A DNA stretch of 58,446 bases from G020354785 sp964521285 (GTDB lineage Bacteria > Bacteroidota > Bacteroidia > Bacteroidales > UBA10428), in NCBI GenBank assembly GCA_964521285.1, contig CAZFQS010000022.1, positions 1-58,446 of the forward strand. The letters run 5' to 3'. The notes under the pieces were generated by a model. It saw nothing but the letters and a program-made list of their open reading frames with translations, had not been told where the DNA came from and made no database searches. Below are positions 25,223-34,283 of the stretch, one piece after another. A program made the translations under genes and the position numbers. Each line of letters starts with the position of its first letter. Within the stretch, counting starts at the first letter, position 1.

Positions 25223-27142
25223 CTATTTGTAGCTTCTTTGCGTGGGAGTGACATATTCAAATTTAAGCTCTTCCTTATGTAATTTAGACTTTAATATATC
25301 GCCGGTGTATTCCCAGGCTGCAACATAGGAATAGTTTTCATCGTCCCGTTTTGGTTCTCCTTCTTCAGTTTGATATTCTTCCCTGAAGTGTGCGCCGCAC
25401 GATTCTTTTCGGTTTAGAGCATCGAGAACTATCAACTGGGCAAGGTCGAAGAAATCGGCTATCCTGTTTGCCTTCTCAAGTTCATGATTTAATTCGTATA
25501 ATTCACCTGCTACTCTGACATCTCGCCAGAACTCTTCCTTTAATTCTTTTATTTCTTTCAGGGCTTTTTTCAATCCTTTCTCGTTTCTTTTCATACCGGA
25601 ATAAGTCCATAATATATGGCCCAGCCTTTTATGGAACGAAGTTGGGCTCTGTGTCCCTTTTACTGACATAAGTTTATTCAGTTTTTCCTTAATTGCTTTT
25701 TCAGCTTCATCAAATTCAGGGGTGTCGGTCGGTATTTTTGGAGTCCTGATTTGGTCGGCCAGGTAGTCCCCAATGGTGACAGGCAGTATAAAATAACCAT
25801 CGCCGGAGCATTGCATAAGCGAGCTTGCACCAAGGCGGTTAGCACCATGATCAGAGAAATTGGCTTCTCCAATAGCATATAAACCGGGGATGGTGGTCAT
25901 AAGATTATAATTTACCCATAATCCTCCCATTGTATAATGAGAAGCCGGGTATATCCGCATAGGTTCTTTGTAGGGATTTATTCCTGTGACTTTTTCATAT
26001 AAATCAAAAAGATTTCCGTATTTCGATTTTATAGCATCTTTCCCCTGATTCTCAATGGCATCTCTAAAGTCCAGATATACAGATAATCCCGTATCTCCAA
26101 CACCATAACCTTCGTCGCATCTTTCTTTTGCAGCCCTGGAGGCAACATCCCTGGGAACCAGGTTTCCAAAAGCAGGGTATTTACGTTCAAGATAATAATC
26201 TCTTTCTTCCTCCTTTATTTCGTTTGCAGGTCGTTTGTCTCCTTTTTGTTTGGGCACCCAAACCCTCCCATCATTCCTGAGTGACTCCGACATGAGGGTG
26301 AGTTTCGACTGATACTCATTAAGAACGGGAATACAGGTAGGATGGATTTGTGCCATACTTGGATTGGCTAAAAGGGCTCCTTTTCTGAAAGCTGCCATAG
26401 TAGCACTGCCATTTGAATTGATAGCAAGTGTTGACAGGTAATATATTGTTCCGTAACCTCCGGTTGCAAAAACAACAGCATGGGCCGAGTGTCGTTCAAT
26501 CTCACCTGTTATTAGGTTTCTTGTTATAATTCCTCGTGCTCGGCCTTCAATAACTATCAGATCGAGCATATCCCGGCGTGTAAAAATTTTTGCCTTTCCC
26601 GCCTTTATTTGTCTCATCAGTGCCTGATACGCAGCTAATGTACACTGCTGGCCGGTTTGACCCTGTGCATAAAAAGTTCTGGATACCTGAACTCCGCCGA
26701 AGGAACGGTTAGCAAGATAACCACTATATTCTCTTGCAAAAGGAACTCCCTGCGCTACGTATTGATCGATTATTTTATTGCTTATTTCAGCAGTTCGGTA
26801 AACATTTGCTTCCCTTGAACGAAAATCACCGCCTTTTATCATATCATAGAATAAGCGATAATCACTGTCAGCATCATTTTTGTAATTCTTTGTTGCATTA
26901 ATACCACCCTGTGATGCAATCGAATGTGCCCTGCGGGAGGAATCCTGAAACACGTAAACCTTGACGTTGTATCCTAACTCAGCCAGGGATGCTGCTGCTG
27001 ATGCTCCTGCTGCACCACCGCCAACAACAATAATGTCAAGTTTTTTCTTGTTTGCAGGGCTTACAAGTCTGACTGATGCTTGATGTTTTGTCCATTTCTC
27101 TGCGAGAGATCCTTCCGGAATTTTTGCGTCGAGTTTTGTCAT
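25223..27142 (-). CDS. sdhA: Succinate dehydrogenase/fumarate reductase flavoprotein subunit
   Basis: Catalytic subunit with covalently bound FAD that interconverts succinate and fumarate. It is 639 residues long. The FAD-binding GGGAAG lies at 41-46, the flavin-linking His region is HSIASQGGINA, and the active-site segments are AQIHPTC, RDVASRAAKERC and PASHYTMGGLWVN. The long form and the SRTFYAQGQTGQQC stretch are as in type B enzymes of Bacteroidota. It is 17 bases after sdhC. Intact, with no sign of frameshift. Confidence 0.95.
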   Translation of the reverse strand: MTKLDAKIPEGSLAEKWTKHQASVRLVSPANKKKLDIIVVGGGAAGASAAASLAELGYNVKVYVFQDSSRRAHSIASQGGINATKNYKNDADSDYRLFYDMIKGGDFRSREANVYRTAEISNKIIDQYVAQGVPFAREYSGYLANRSFGGVQVSRTFYAQGQTGQQCTLAAYQALMRQIKAGKAKIFTRRDMLDLIVIEGRARGIITRNLITGEIERHSAHAVVFATGGYGTIYYLSTLAINSNGSATMAAFRKGALLANPSMAQIHPTCIPVLNEYQSKLTLMSESLRNDGRVWVPKQKGDKRPANEIKEEERDYYLERKYPAFGNLVPRDVASRAAKERCDEGYGVGDTGLSVYLDFRDAIENQGKDAIKSKYGNLFDLYEKVTGINPYKEPMRIYPASHYTMGGLWVNYNLMTTIPGLYAIGEANFSDHGANRLGASSLMQCSGDGYFILPVTIGDYLADQIRTPKIPTDTPEFDEAEKAIKEKLNKLMSVKGTQSPTSFHKRLGHILWTYSGMKRNEKGLKKALKEIKELKEEFWRDVRVAGELYELNHELEKANRIADFFDLAQLIVLDALNRKESCGAHFREEYQTEEGEPKRDDENYSYVAAWEYTGDILKSKLHKEELKFEYVTPTQRSYK

Positions 27143-27159
27143 ATCAGTGCAATTTTAAA

Positions 27160-27831
27160 TTACTTTAAAAAATAGATCACCAAAGGAATTGACATAAAAC
27201 CTCCGGTTACTACGATGGAGTATATTACACCAAGTGTTTTGATGATGGGAGTATAAGTTTTATGATTCAATCCAAGGGTTTGAAATGCTGATTGAAAAGA
27301 ATGATGAAGATGAAATCCTAAAAACAATAGTGCCGCAACATATACAATCACAACCCATCCTATTTTAAACCTTTGAACTACCAATAATGCAAGATCCTTA
27401 TATTCTTTTCCGTTATAAATAACTTCTTCTACACTCTCAGTAAATTTTGATTTGATATAAAAGTCAAGCAGGTGTAATACTAAGAATATGGTTATAATAA
27501 TTGAAGTATGAATCATGAACTTGGAAAAAAAAGATGTTTGTGAATAATTTTCAATTCTGTATCTTTTTGGTCTGGCCAGCCAGTTCTGAATTTGCAGAAT
27601 CACACCATATAACATATGTAAAATAAAACCTCCAAAAAGAACTATTTCAAATATTTTAATAATAATATTGGAGCTCATAAAATGAGCTGCTATATTAAAA
27701 TATTCTCGTGACTTACATAGTATCAAGCTAATATTTATACCCAGGTGGACTATCAAAAAAATTATCAGAAAAAGTCCGGCAAGAGACATAATAAGTTTTT
27801 TCCCTATCGATGAACTAAAAATATTGCTCAT
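27160..27831 (-). CDS. sdhC: Succinate dehydrogenase cytochrome b558 subunit
   Basis: Membrane anchor of type B succinate:quinone oxidoreductase. The 223-residue protein has five hydrophobic segments and His residues in the expected helices (HLGINISL, FILHMLYG, HTSIIITIFLVLHLLDF, FHLHHSFQSAF), fitting two haem b groups. A single anchor subunit, not SdhC plus SdhD, is normal for this phylum, which uses menaquinone. First gene of sdhCAB, preceded by a consensus -7 box at 27897-27904. Confidence 0.9.
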   Translation of the reverse strand: MSNIFSSSIGKKLIMSLAGLFLIIFLIVHLGINISLILCKSREYFNIAAHFMSSNIIIKIFEIVLFGGFILHMLYGVILQIQNWLARPKRYRIENYSQTSFFSKFMIHTSIIITIFLVLHLLDFYIKSKFTESVEEVIYNGKEYKDLALLVVQRFKIGWVVIVYVAALLFLGFHLHHSFQSAFQTLGLNHKTYTPIIKTLGVIYSIVVTGGFMSIPLVIYFLK

Positions 27832-27877
27832 AAGAAATTTTTTTAATAGATGTTATTTAATTTTAAAGAATAATAAT

Positions 27878-27910
27878 TTTGGAAATGTTTAATATACAAA
27901 TTTATCTTTT
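27878..27910 (+). promoter_or_regulatory. Candidate promoter of the aminopeptidase P gene
   Basis: TTTG at 27878-27881, a 21-base spacer and TATCTTTT at 27903-27910 (one base off TAnnTTTG). Transcription from about 27917 would leave almost no leader for a TTG start at 27920, which supports the ATG at 27968. It overlaps the divergent sdh promoter. Confidence 0.4.
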
Positions 27911-27928
27911 TCAATCCTATTGAATAAA
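27897..27928 (-). promoter_or_regulatory. Candidate promoter of sdhCAB
   Basis: On the minus strand TAAATTTG (27904-27897) matches the Bacteroidota -7 consensus exactly. A TTTA about 20 bases upstream is a weak -33. The leader before the sdhC ATG would be about 60 bases. Confidence 0.45.
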
Positions 27929-27967
27929 TTGAATTTTAGTGTTAAAAAATTTTTACATAAAGATAAT

Positions 27968-29266
27968 ATGAGATATTCGAAAATTGAAACAAGTCTGTTT
28001 AAAAAGAACAGGGCTAAGCTTATCAGCAAATTAAATAAGAATTCAATTGCAATAATTCATTCCAATGATCAAATGCCACGTAGCGGGGATCAATATTTCC
28101 CATACAGGCAGAATTCAAATTTGTTTTATCTGACAGGAATAATTCAGGAAAAAACATCATTGATATTATATCCGGATCATAATAATACTGATTTGAGGGA
28201 AATACTTTTTATCCGAAAAAGTAATAAAAAGCTGGAAATCTGGGAAGGTGAAAAGCTTACAATGGAGGAAGCAAAAGAGATATCCGGAATAAAGGCAATA
28301 AAATGGCTGGATGAATTTGATAGTATTTTATCCGATATTATGACAAAGGCAGACAATGTTTATATTGCTCTGCCGGAGAATCCAAAATTTAATCCTGAAG
28401 TTATTGTCAAAGAATTAAGATTTACTAATGAATTAAAGAATAAATATCCCCTTCATTGTTATAAACGGTTGACTCCTCTCTCAAATAAATTGCGGTTAAT
28501 TAAGGAACCTGAAGAGATTGAGTTGATGAAGAAAGCCTGTGCTATTACAAAAGATGCATTTATCAGGGTATTGAGATTTATTAAACCAGGTGTTATGGAG
28601 TATGAGATTGAAGCCGAAATAACTCATGAGTTTTTAAAAAGAGGGTCTGATGGGCATGCTTTTCAACCAATTATTGCTTCAGGCAAAAATGCTTGCATAC
28701 TGCACTATATTAAAAATAATCAAAAATGCAGGGATAACGATCTGGTATTATTGGATTTTGGCGCTGAATATGCAAATTATGCAGCTGATTGTTCACGAAC
28801 AATACCAATAAACGGCAGGTTTAGCGGGAGACAAAAGGAACTTTATGAATCGACCTTAAGAGTATTCAGATTTGCAAAAAGTATTATGAAAAAGGGAACT
28901 ACAATAAATAAATTACACAAAGAGGTGTGTGCCGTATGGGAAGAAGAACATATAAAATTAGGGTTATATACCAGGAAAGAAGTTAAGAACCAGGATAAAA
29001 ACAAACCTTTATGGGCAAAATATTATTTGCACGGAACATCACATTTTTTAGGGCTGGATGCACATGATGCCGGGAATAAAGATGTGGAATTTAAAGCTGG
29101 TATGGTTCTAACGTGTGAACCGGGAATATATATCCCTGAAGAAAATACAGGGATCAGACTGGAAAATGATATTCTGATTACTGAAGGAGGCAATATTGAT
29201 TTGACAGGAGATATACCGATCGAGCCGGATGAAATCGAAAGCATAATGAAAACTAAAAAAATATGA
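27968..29266 (+). CDS. pepP: Xaa-Pro aminopeptidase (aminopeptidase P, M24B)
   Basis: Dimetal peptidase removing an N-terminal residue that precedes proline. With the ATG at 27968 it has 432 residues; a TTG at 27920 would add 16 unlike the family. The N-terminal AMP_N domain covers RSGDQYFPYRQNSNLFYLTG, and the pita-bread domain has the five metal ligands: D263 (LLDFGAE), D274 (YAADCSR), H359 (HGTSHFLG), E384 (CEPGIY) and E399 (GIRLEND). It is intact. The next gene starts 4 bases inside its end, so the two are co-translated. Confidence 0.92.
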   Translation: MRYSKIETSLFKKNRAKLISKLNKNSIAIIHSNDQMPRSGDQYFPYRQNSNLFYLTGIIQEKTSLILYPDHNNTDLREILFIRKSNKKLEIWEGEKLTMEEAKEISGIKAIKWLDEFDSILSDIMTKADNVYIALPENPKFNPEVIVKELRFTNELKNKYPLHCYKRLTPLSNKLRLIKEPEEIELMKKACAITKDAFIRVLRFIKPGVMEYEIEAEITHEFLKRGSDGHAFQPIIASGKNACILHYIKNNQKCRDNDLVLLDFGAEYANYAADCSRTIPINGRFSGRQKELYESTLRVFRFAKSIMKKGTTINKLHKEVCAVWEEEHIKLGLYTRKEVKNQDKNKPLWAKYYLHGTSHFLGLDAHDAGNKDVEFKAGMVLTCEPGIYIPEENTGIRLENDILITEGGNIDLTGDIPIEPDEIESIMKTKKI

Positions 29267-30072
29267 CTGGTAAAGTAAAATTTAAAAACATATTTATACG
29301 ATATAAAGTTGAAGGTATGGGAACAATTGTTGTATTACTTCATGGCTACCTGGAATCTCTGGATATCTGGTCTGTATTTTCGGGAGAGCTGATGAAAAAA
29401 TTCAAGGTAATATGTATAGACCTTCCCGGACACGGACAATCAGGGATTATTTCTGATACCCATACTATGGAAATATTGGCAGAAGGAGTCAAAACAGTTC
29501 TAAACGAATTAAATATTAACAAATGTATATTGATCGGGCATTCAATGGGAGGATATGTTACAATGGCTTTTGCTGATTTATTCCCGGACAGATTATATGG
29601 TTATTCATTATTTCATTCGACACCTTTTAGAGATACTGAAGAAAAAAAACAGAACAGAAACAGGGAAATTAAACTGGTAAACCAGGGTAAAAAGGAAATT
29701 ATTTTTAATACAAATGTTCCGAAAGCCTTTGCCAATGATAATCTTAAAAAGCTAAAAAGAAAAGTTGAACAAGCATTACAGATTGCAAAGAATACAACTG
29801 ATGAAGGCGTAAAGGTTATTCTTGAAGGAATGAAGCTGCGCAGGGACAGATCAGAAATACTTAGTAACAGTAAAATTCCTGTCTTGATAATATTGGGCAG
29901 AAAGGACAATTATATTCCATTTGATCTTATTAAGGAGAGAATTAAATTGAACGATAAAGGAGAAATATATACTCTTGAAAATTCAGGACATATGGGATTC
30001 ATTGAAGAAGTGGAAGAATCACTTAGGGCATTAACTTCATTTGTTAAAAGATGTACCCGTAATCAGAATTAA
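29263..30072 (+). CDS. Alpha/beta hydrolase
   Basis: A 269-residue alpha/beta-fold hydrolase with a complete triad: nucleophile elbow GHSMGG (S94), Asp in LGRKDNYIP (D215) and His in NSGHMGF (H243). The oxyanion region is LLHGYLES. No signal peptide, so cytoplasmic. Members include esterases, dehalogenase-like and C-C hydrolases; the substrate cannot be told. It overlaps the aminopeptidase stop by 4 bases and converges on the LacI-type gene 36 bases later. Confidence 0.85.
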   Translation: MTGKVKFKNIFIRYKVEGMGTIVVLLHGYLESLDIWSVFSGELMKKFKVICIDLPGHGQSGIISDTHTMEILAEGVKTVLNELNINKCILIGHSMGGYVTMAFADLFPDRLYGYSLFHSTPFRDTEEKKQNRNREIKLVNQGKKEIIFNTNVPKAFANDNLKKLKRKVEQALQIAKNTTDEGVKVILEGMKLRRDRSEILSNSKIPVLIILGRKDNYIPFDLIKERIKLNDKGEIYTLENSGHMGFIEEVEESLRALTSFVKRCTRNQN

Positions 30073-30108
30073 CTATATTCGGGAATCTGGAAGTTATACT
30101 GCCCCTGG

Positions 30109-31133
30109 TTAGAGCTTTTTTGTTGAATCCCTGATAACCAAAGCAGATTCCATTACTATTGTTTGCCAGAAGTTAATCTCAATATCTCCGGTAATCATTT
30201 GCAGGATTTTTTCCATTGCTTTCATTCCCATAAGATAAGCGGGCTGGCTAACAGTAGTAAGTGATGGTTCGAGGAATGATGAAAAGGGGTCATCATTAAA
30301 TCCTACAACAGCTATATTTTCAGGAATTTTTAAGCCGGATTCCTTGATTACCTTCATTGCAGCCATAACCACTGTATCATCACTTCCTATTATAGCATCG
30401 GGTAATACAGGAAGTTTTAATAAATTTTTTGCAGCTTCAATTGATGTACTCATACTAAGATTAGCATGGATAATCAGATCCCTTTTAAGGGTGATATTAT
30501 GTTTTATTAATGCATCATTATAGGCTTCATATCTTTGCCGGCCAACTGATAGAGGGGTTCAAGGCTGGTAATTAATGCAATACGAGAACACCCCAGTGAT
30601 ATTAGATGTTCAACAACTTCAAAAGTAGCACGATAATTATCAGTAACAATTGCAGAAGTTCTGATATCTCCGCATTTTCTGTCAACTAAAACCAAAGGAA
30701 ATTTATCGTCTATTAATTTTTGATAATAAGAAAAATCTACGGATTCCTGTGCCGGACAGGTAATTAATCCATCCACCCTTGAAAACAACAATTCATCAAT
30801 AGCCTGAATTTCATTTCTATACATATCATTTGAATAACATGTAAGAATCCTGTAACTATTATCAGCTGCAATTTTATCAATTCCCCTGAGTATCGAAGAA
30901 TAGTAATAACTTTCAATATCCGGTATAATGACACCAATAGTATTTGTCTTATTCTTTAGCAAACCCATAGCTAACGGGTTTGGTTTGTAGTTCCACTTTT
31001 CTGCAAGTTCCAGTACAGCTTTTTTTGTTTCCGGATTAACTTCTCCAATATTTCTAATAGCCCTGGAGACGGTTGAAATAGAAAGGTTTAATTCTTTTGC
31101 TATATCTTTTAAGGATACATGACTTTTTTTCAC
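30109..31133 (-). pseudogene. LacI-family transcriptional regulator, interrupted by a one-base frameshift
   Basis: LacI-type repressor in two frames. The upstream part has the DNA-binding helix-turn-helix (SLKDIAKELNLSISTVSRAI), the hinge YKPNPLAMGLL and the first half of the sugar-binding-protein-like ligand domain. The downstream part resumes with GRQRYEAYNDAL, covers DAIIGSDD and VVGFNDDP, and ends normally. Both frames read sensibly around a run of four G at 30554-30557 on the plus strand; restoring one base gives 341 residues from a GTG at 31133, the standard family length. It may be a sequencing or assembly indel, or a real break. It faces away from the cobamide operon and probably controls it. 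No metabolic ligand can be named. Confidence 0.8.
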
Positions 31134-31192
31134 ATGAATATGATTTGTTTTCAGGTATAAATATAGAAATTCAATAAATAGCAAAAATTATG

Positions 31193-31210
31193 AACCGACT
31201 TACGGTTAAA
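31193..31210. promoter_or_regulatory. Putative operator O1 (before the LacI-type gene)
   Basis: AACCGACTTACGGTTAAA. The first 15 bases form a dyad with AACCG and CGGTT arms around a 5-base centre. It matches O2 at 15 of 18 positions and lies 60 bases upstream of the regulator's GTG, as expected for autoregulation. Confidence 0.55.
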
Positions 31211-31512
31211 ATATCACTTTAAGAATGTAAATTAGTATTTTTAAATGACTTTATATTATATTATTTAAAATCAGTATAAATTAATAAAAATATTTAACAT
31301 TTCTGTAAAAAAATATTTATGCAAACCTTCCCGCAAAGCTTTGCATTCTATAATAGTCTTTTTACTAACAATATAGCTTATTTACCGGTATTTTCAATTT
31401 TATTATTTTATATCTTTACGGATATATAATAAATATAGAGATACTAATATGAGGGAGGAGTCATATTTTATAGTGAAAATTCACTCTAAGACATTTAAAC
31501 AGTTAGAAATTA

Positions 31513-31530
31513 AACAGACATACGGTTTAA
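31513..31530. promoter_or_regulatory. Putative operator O2 (before the corrinoid operon)
   Basis: AACAGACATACGGTTTAA, identical to O1 at 15 of 18 positions with the same dyad centre. The symmetry extends outward to ATTAAAC (31509-31515) and GTTTAAT (31525-31531). It ends 39 bases before the first start codon, a position where a bound repressor would block transcription. Confidence 0.55.
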
Positions 31531-31569
31531 TATAAAAATTTTAATTACTAAAAAATAAATTCTTCGGTT

Positions 31570-32238
31570 ATGGAAACGCTACTGGGAAAAATAGCCTATT
31601 GTGTTGAATTTGGGAAAATAAATAAAAAAGCACCTTATCCGCCTGATATGAAAGATCAGGATGGTGCAGACGAATTAACAAAACAAGCCCTTGATCAGGG
31701 TATAAATGCCGATATGATTCTAAAAAATGGATTAGTAACAGGGATGGAGAAGGTTGGGATTAAATTCAGGGAGAATAAGGTATTTGTTCCTCAAGTCCTT
31801 ATGTCAGCTAAAGCAATGAGTACGGCCATGGCGCATTTAAAACCTTTCTTCCAGTCAGGTGAAGTAAAACACAGGGGCATTTTCATAATTGGTACCGTAA
31901 CAGGAGACTTGCATGATATTGGGAAAAACCTTGTAGCAATGATGATTGAAGGGAATGGATGGGAAGTTATTGACCTTGGCACAGATGTAAAGCCTGAAAA
32001 GTTTGTTGAAGCCATAAAAAAGCATTCCGCTAATTATGTAGGACTTTCGGCATTACTAACCACTACTATGATTAATATGGAAAAGACTGTTAAGGAAATA
32101 AAATCTAATACTTCAGGTATTAATATTTTAATTGGTGGGGCGCCGGTTAATGATGAGTTCAGGATTCAGATTGGAGCTGATTTTTATTCTCCCGATCCTC
32201 AGGGAGCTGTTGAATACCTGAATAAACATGTTGCTTAG
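31570..32238 (+). CDS. Corrinoid (cobamide-binding) protein of a methyltransferase system
   Basis: Carries the methyl group on a cobamide between two methyltransferases (MtaC/MtbC/MttC type). The 222-residue protein has the helical cap domain (residues ~30-95) and then the Rossmann-like B12 domain with the base-off ligand motif DLHDIGKN (axial His115), VGLSALLTTTM at 157-167 and LIGGAP at 188-192. It is first in a four-gene operon and lies just behind the O2 operator. The dedicated partners encoded next are a UroD-type enzyme and a homocysteine methyltransferase. Confidence 0.92.
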   Translation: METLLGKIAYCVEFGKINKKAPYPPDMKDQDGADELTKQALDQGINADMILKNGLVTGMEKVGIKFRENKVFVPQVLMSAKAMSTAMAHLKPFFQSGEVKHRGIFIIGTVTGDLHDIGKNLVAMMIEGNGWEVIDLGTDVKPEKFVEAIKKHSANYVGLSALLTTTMINMEKTVKEIKSNTSGINILIGGAPVNDEFRIQIGADFYSPDPQGAVEYLNKHVA

Positions 32239-32265
32239 ATTTTATTAATGAAAGTTGAATAAGTA

Positions 32266-33297
32266 TTGTTAAAAAGTAAGAAATTTATTGACATAAAAAA
32301 TTGGATTAATGGTATTGTAAGGTCAGAGATTAAAAATGCAATGCCTGTATTAACTTATCCGGGATTAAATTTTACCGGGGAGAAAGTAAGCGATATTGTT
32401 ACACGAGGTGAGGCACAGTATAATTGTATTAAGATTTTAGCAGAAAGATATCCATCGGCAGCAAGCTTAATGGCAATGGATTTATCTGTAGAAGCAGAAG
32501 CTTTCGGATCCCGTATTTATCTTAGGGATAATGAAGTCCCGTTAATTAAAAGCAGGTTAATACATGATTCTTTAATGATTCAAAATTTGAAAATCCCTAA
32601 GGTCGGAACGGCAAGAACCTTTGAATTTTTAAAAGCTGCAAAACTGGCAGCTAAAAATATAAATAATAAGCCTGTTTTTGGAAATATGATTGGTCCATTC
32701 TCCCTCGCTGGCCGGCTGTTTGATATTTCAGAAATGCTGGTATTTACGCTTGTTGACATAGAAAATTCCCATAAACTTATTTCAAAATGCAGTGAATTCC
32801 TGAAGGAATATGCTTTGATGTATAAAGAATGCGGTGTTGATGGTATTATGATTGCAGAACCCGCAGCAGGCCTTCTATCAGCCGATATGTGTGAAGAGTA
32901 TTCATCAACCTATATCAGGGATATAGTTGATTATGTTCAGGACGACAGATTTATGGTTATTTTGCATAATTGCGGCAATACCATCGAACTTGTTGAATCA
33001 ATGGCTTCGACAGGAGCTCTGGCATTACATTTTGGGAATGCTATAGATATAATGGAAATTTTAAATAAAGCACCAACTGACAGGCTTATATTTGGGAATA
33101 TTGATCCTGTCAGTATAATAAAAAACAGTGATTCGCATAAAATTAAATCAACAGTAAGAAACCTTCTTGAAAAAGCTGCAGGATACAGAAATTTTGTTCT
33201 ATCAAGCGGATGTGACATTCCTTATGGAACACCTGAAGAAAATATTGATGCATTTTTTGAGGCCCTGGAAGAATATAATAAAGAACTAAAAATTTAA
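32266..33297 (+). CDS. Uroporphyrinogen decarboxylase-family cobamide methyltransferase (MtaA/CmuA-like)
   Basis: A 343-residue TIM-barrel protein of the UroD superfamily. It keeps the zinc-site pattern of the methyltransferase branch: H234-x-C236 in ILHNCGN and C316 in SSGCDIPYGTP, matching the H-x-C...C ligands of MtaA-type enzymes, which true decarboxylases lack. Members move methyl groups between a corrinoid protein and a small molecule or thiol. No ATG is available before residue 26, so the TTG at 32266 is the likely start. It is 27 bases after the corrinoid gene. The methyl donor it serves is unknown; it could demethylate a substrate as CmuA does. Confidence 0.85.
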   Translation: MLKSKKFIDIKNWINGIVRSEIKNAMPVLTYPGLNFTGEKVSDIVTRGEAQYNCIKILAERYPSAASLMAMDLSVEAEAFGSRIYLRDNEVPLIKSRLIHDSLMIQNLKIPKVGTARTFEFLKAAKLAAKNINNKPVFGNMIGPFSLAGRLFDISEMLVFTLVDIENSHKLISKCSEFLKEYALMYKECGVDGIMIAEPAAGLLSADMCEEYSSTYIRDIVDYVQDDRFMVILHNCGNTIELVESMASTGALALHFGNAIDIMEILNKAPTDRLIFGNIDPVSIIKNSDSHKIKSTVRNLLEKAAGYRNFVLSSGCDIPYGTPEENIDAFFEALEEYNKELKI

Positions 33298-33395
33298 CTA
33301 ATACCTGAAAGCAGGTAATTTAATTCTTACAAATTTTTTAATTTTAATTCACTAAATTTCCTGTTTAGGATTTTATCTTAAATAAAATACCTGCA

Positions 33396-34283
33396 ATGCA
33401 ACGAATTAATGAAAAAGTAAAAAATGGTAAAATTCTGGTTTCTGACGGTGCCTGGGGAACCTTCCTTCAACAGAAAGGATTAGGACCCGGTGAATGTCCC
33501 GAACTATGGAATATTGAACATTATGATGAAGTATTTGAAATAGCTAAAAGTTATATTAATGCCGGTGCTGATATGATTGAGACTAATAGTTTCGGTGGGA
33601 GCAGGTTTAAGCTGGCACATTATGGACTGGAAAAAAGAGTTGTTGAAATAAATAAAGCCGCAGCAGAAATATCGAGAAAAGCAGCCGGAAAAGAAAAGCA
33701 TGTGCTTGGGTCAGTTGGTCCAACTGGTAAAATTGTTATAATGGGTGATGTCACCCCAGAAGAATTATATGAGGCGTTTAAGGAACAGAGCATGGCTTTG
33801 GAAAAGGGAGGTGCAGATGCAATTGTAGTTGAAACAATGAGTGATTTGGAAGAAGCTAAGCAAGCTGTAAAGGCAGCAAAAGAGAGTACAGGTTGTGAGA
33901 TAATATGTACGATGACTTTTGAACGGACTGTTGATAATGATTATAAGACTATGATGGGAGTATCGCCTTCTCAAATGGTTAATGAGATTATAGAATATGG
34001 GGCAGAGATAATAGGAGCAAATTGTGGAAACGGTATTGAAGGAATGATTCAAATTGTTAAAGAAATAAGAAAAGTAAATAAAAATATACCAGTCTTGATT
34101 CATGCAAATGCCGGAATACCAATCTATAAAGATGGTGTAACAGTATTCCCTGAAACACCTGAACATATGGCAGGTTTTGTAAATCAGTTAATAGATGCAG
34201 GAGCGAATATAATAGGTGGTTGTTGCGGCACTACACCAAATCATATTAAGAAGATTGCGGAAATTGTCAGAAGAACTGTTTGA
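33396..34283 (+). CDS. Homocysteine S-methyltransferase domain protein (MetH module 1-like)
   Basis: A 295-residue TIM-barrel enzyme of the homocysteine/betaine methyltransferase family. Zinc and homocysteine ligands are present: C210 in GANCGNG and C276-C277 in GGCCGTTP. It opens with SDGAWGTFLQQKGL and IETNSFGG as in the N-terminal module of cobalamin-dependent methionine synthase, yet no folate-binding, cobalamin or reactivation domain is fused; the last two are supplied by neighbours. Likely role: take methyl from the methylated corrinoid protein and make methionine. It follows the UroD-type gene by 98 bases. Confidence 0.88.
   Translation: MQRINEKVKNGKILVSDGAWGTFLQQKGLGPGECPELWNIEHYDEVFEIAKSYINAGADMIETNSFGGSRFKLAHYGLEKRVVEINKAAAEISRKAAGKEKHVLGSVGPTGKIVIMGDVTPEELYEAFKEQSMALEKGGADAIVVETMSDLEEAKQAVKAAKESTGCEIICTMTFERTVDNDYKTMMGVSPSQMVNEIIEYGAEIIGANCGNGIEGMIQIVKEIRKVNKNIPVLIHANAGIPIYKDGVTVFPETPEHMAGFVNQLIDAGANIIGGCCGTTPNHIKKIAEIVRRTV

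Larger units (their letters stand above)
31134..31569. promoter_or_regulatory. Divergent regulatory region between the LacI-type gene and the corrinoid operon
   Basis: A stretch of 436 bases with no gene. It holds two copies of an 18-base dyad motif (separate entries), TACCGGTA at 31383-31390, the 12-base palindrome GCAAAGCTTTGC at 31333-31344 and AGTGAA-AA-TTCACT at 31472-31485. TATCTTTA at 31411-31418 is one base off the -7 consensus but lacks a clear -33. I see no cobalamin riboswitch core. Confidence 0.55.

Noticed and set aside
31333..31344. Perfect 12-base palindrome GCAAAGCTTTGC as operator
   Set aside because: It occurs only once in the region and does not resemble the paired 18-base sites; kept only as a note in the intergenic entry.
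31211..31569. Cobalamin riboswitch before the corrinoid operon
   Set aside because: I looked for a B12-box-like conserved core and a long folded leader and did not find either; the region is mostly unstructured AT-rich DNA.
33765..34166. Minus-strand open frame of 133 codons
   Set aside because: Antisense to the homocysteine methyltransferase gene; composition is Phe/Tyr/Ile-rich as expected for a shadow frame.
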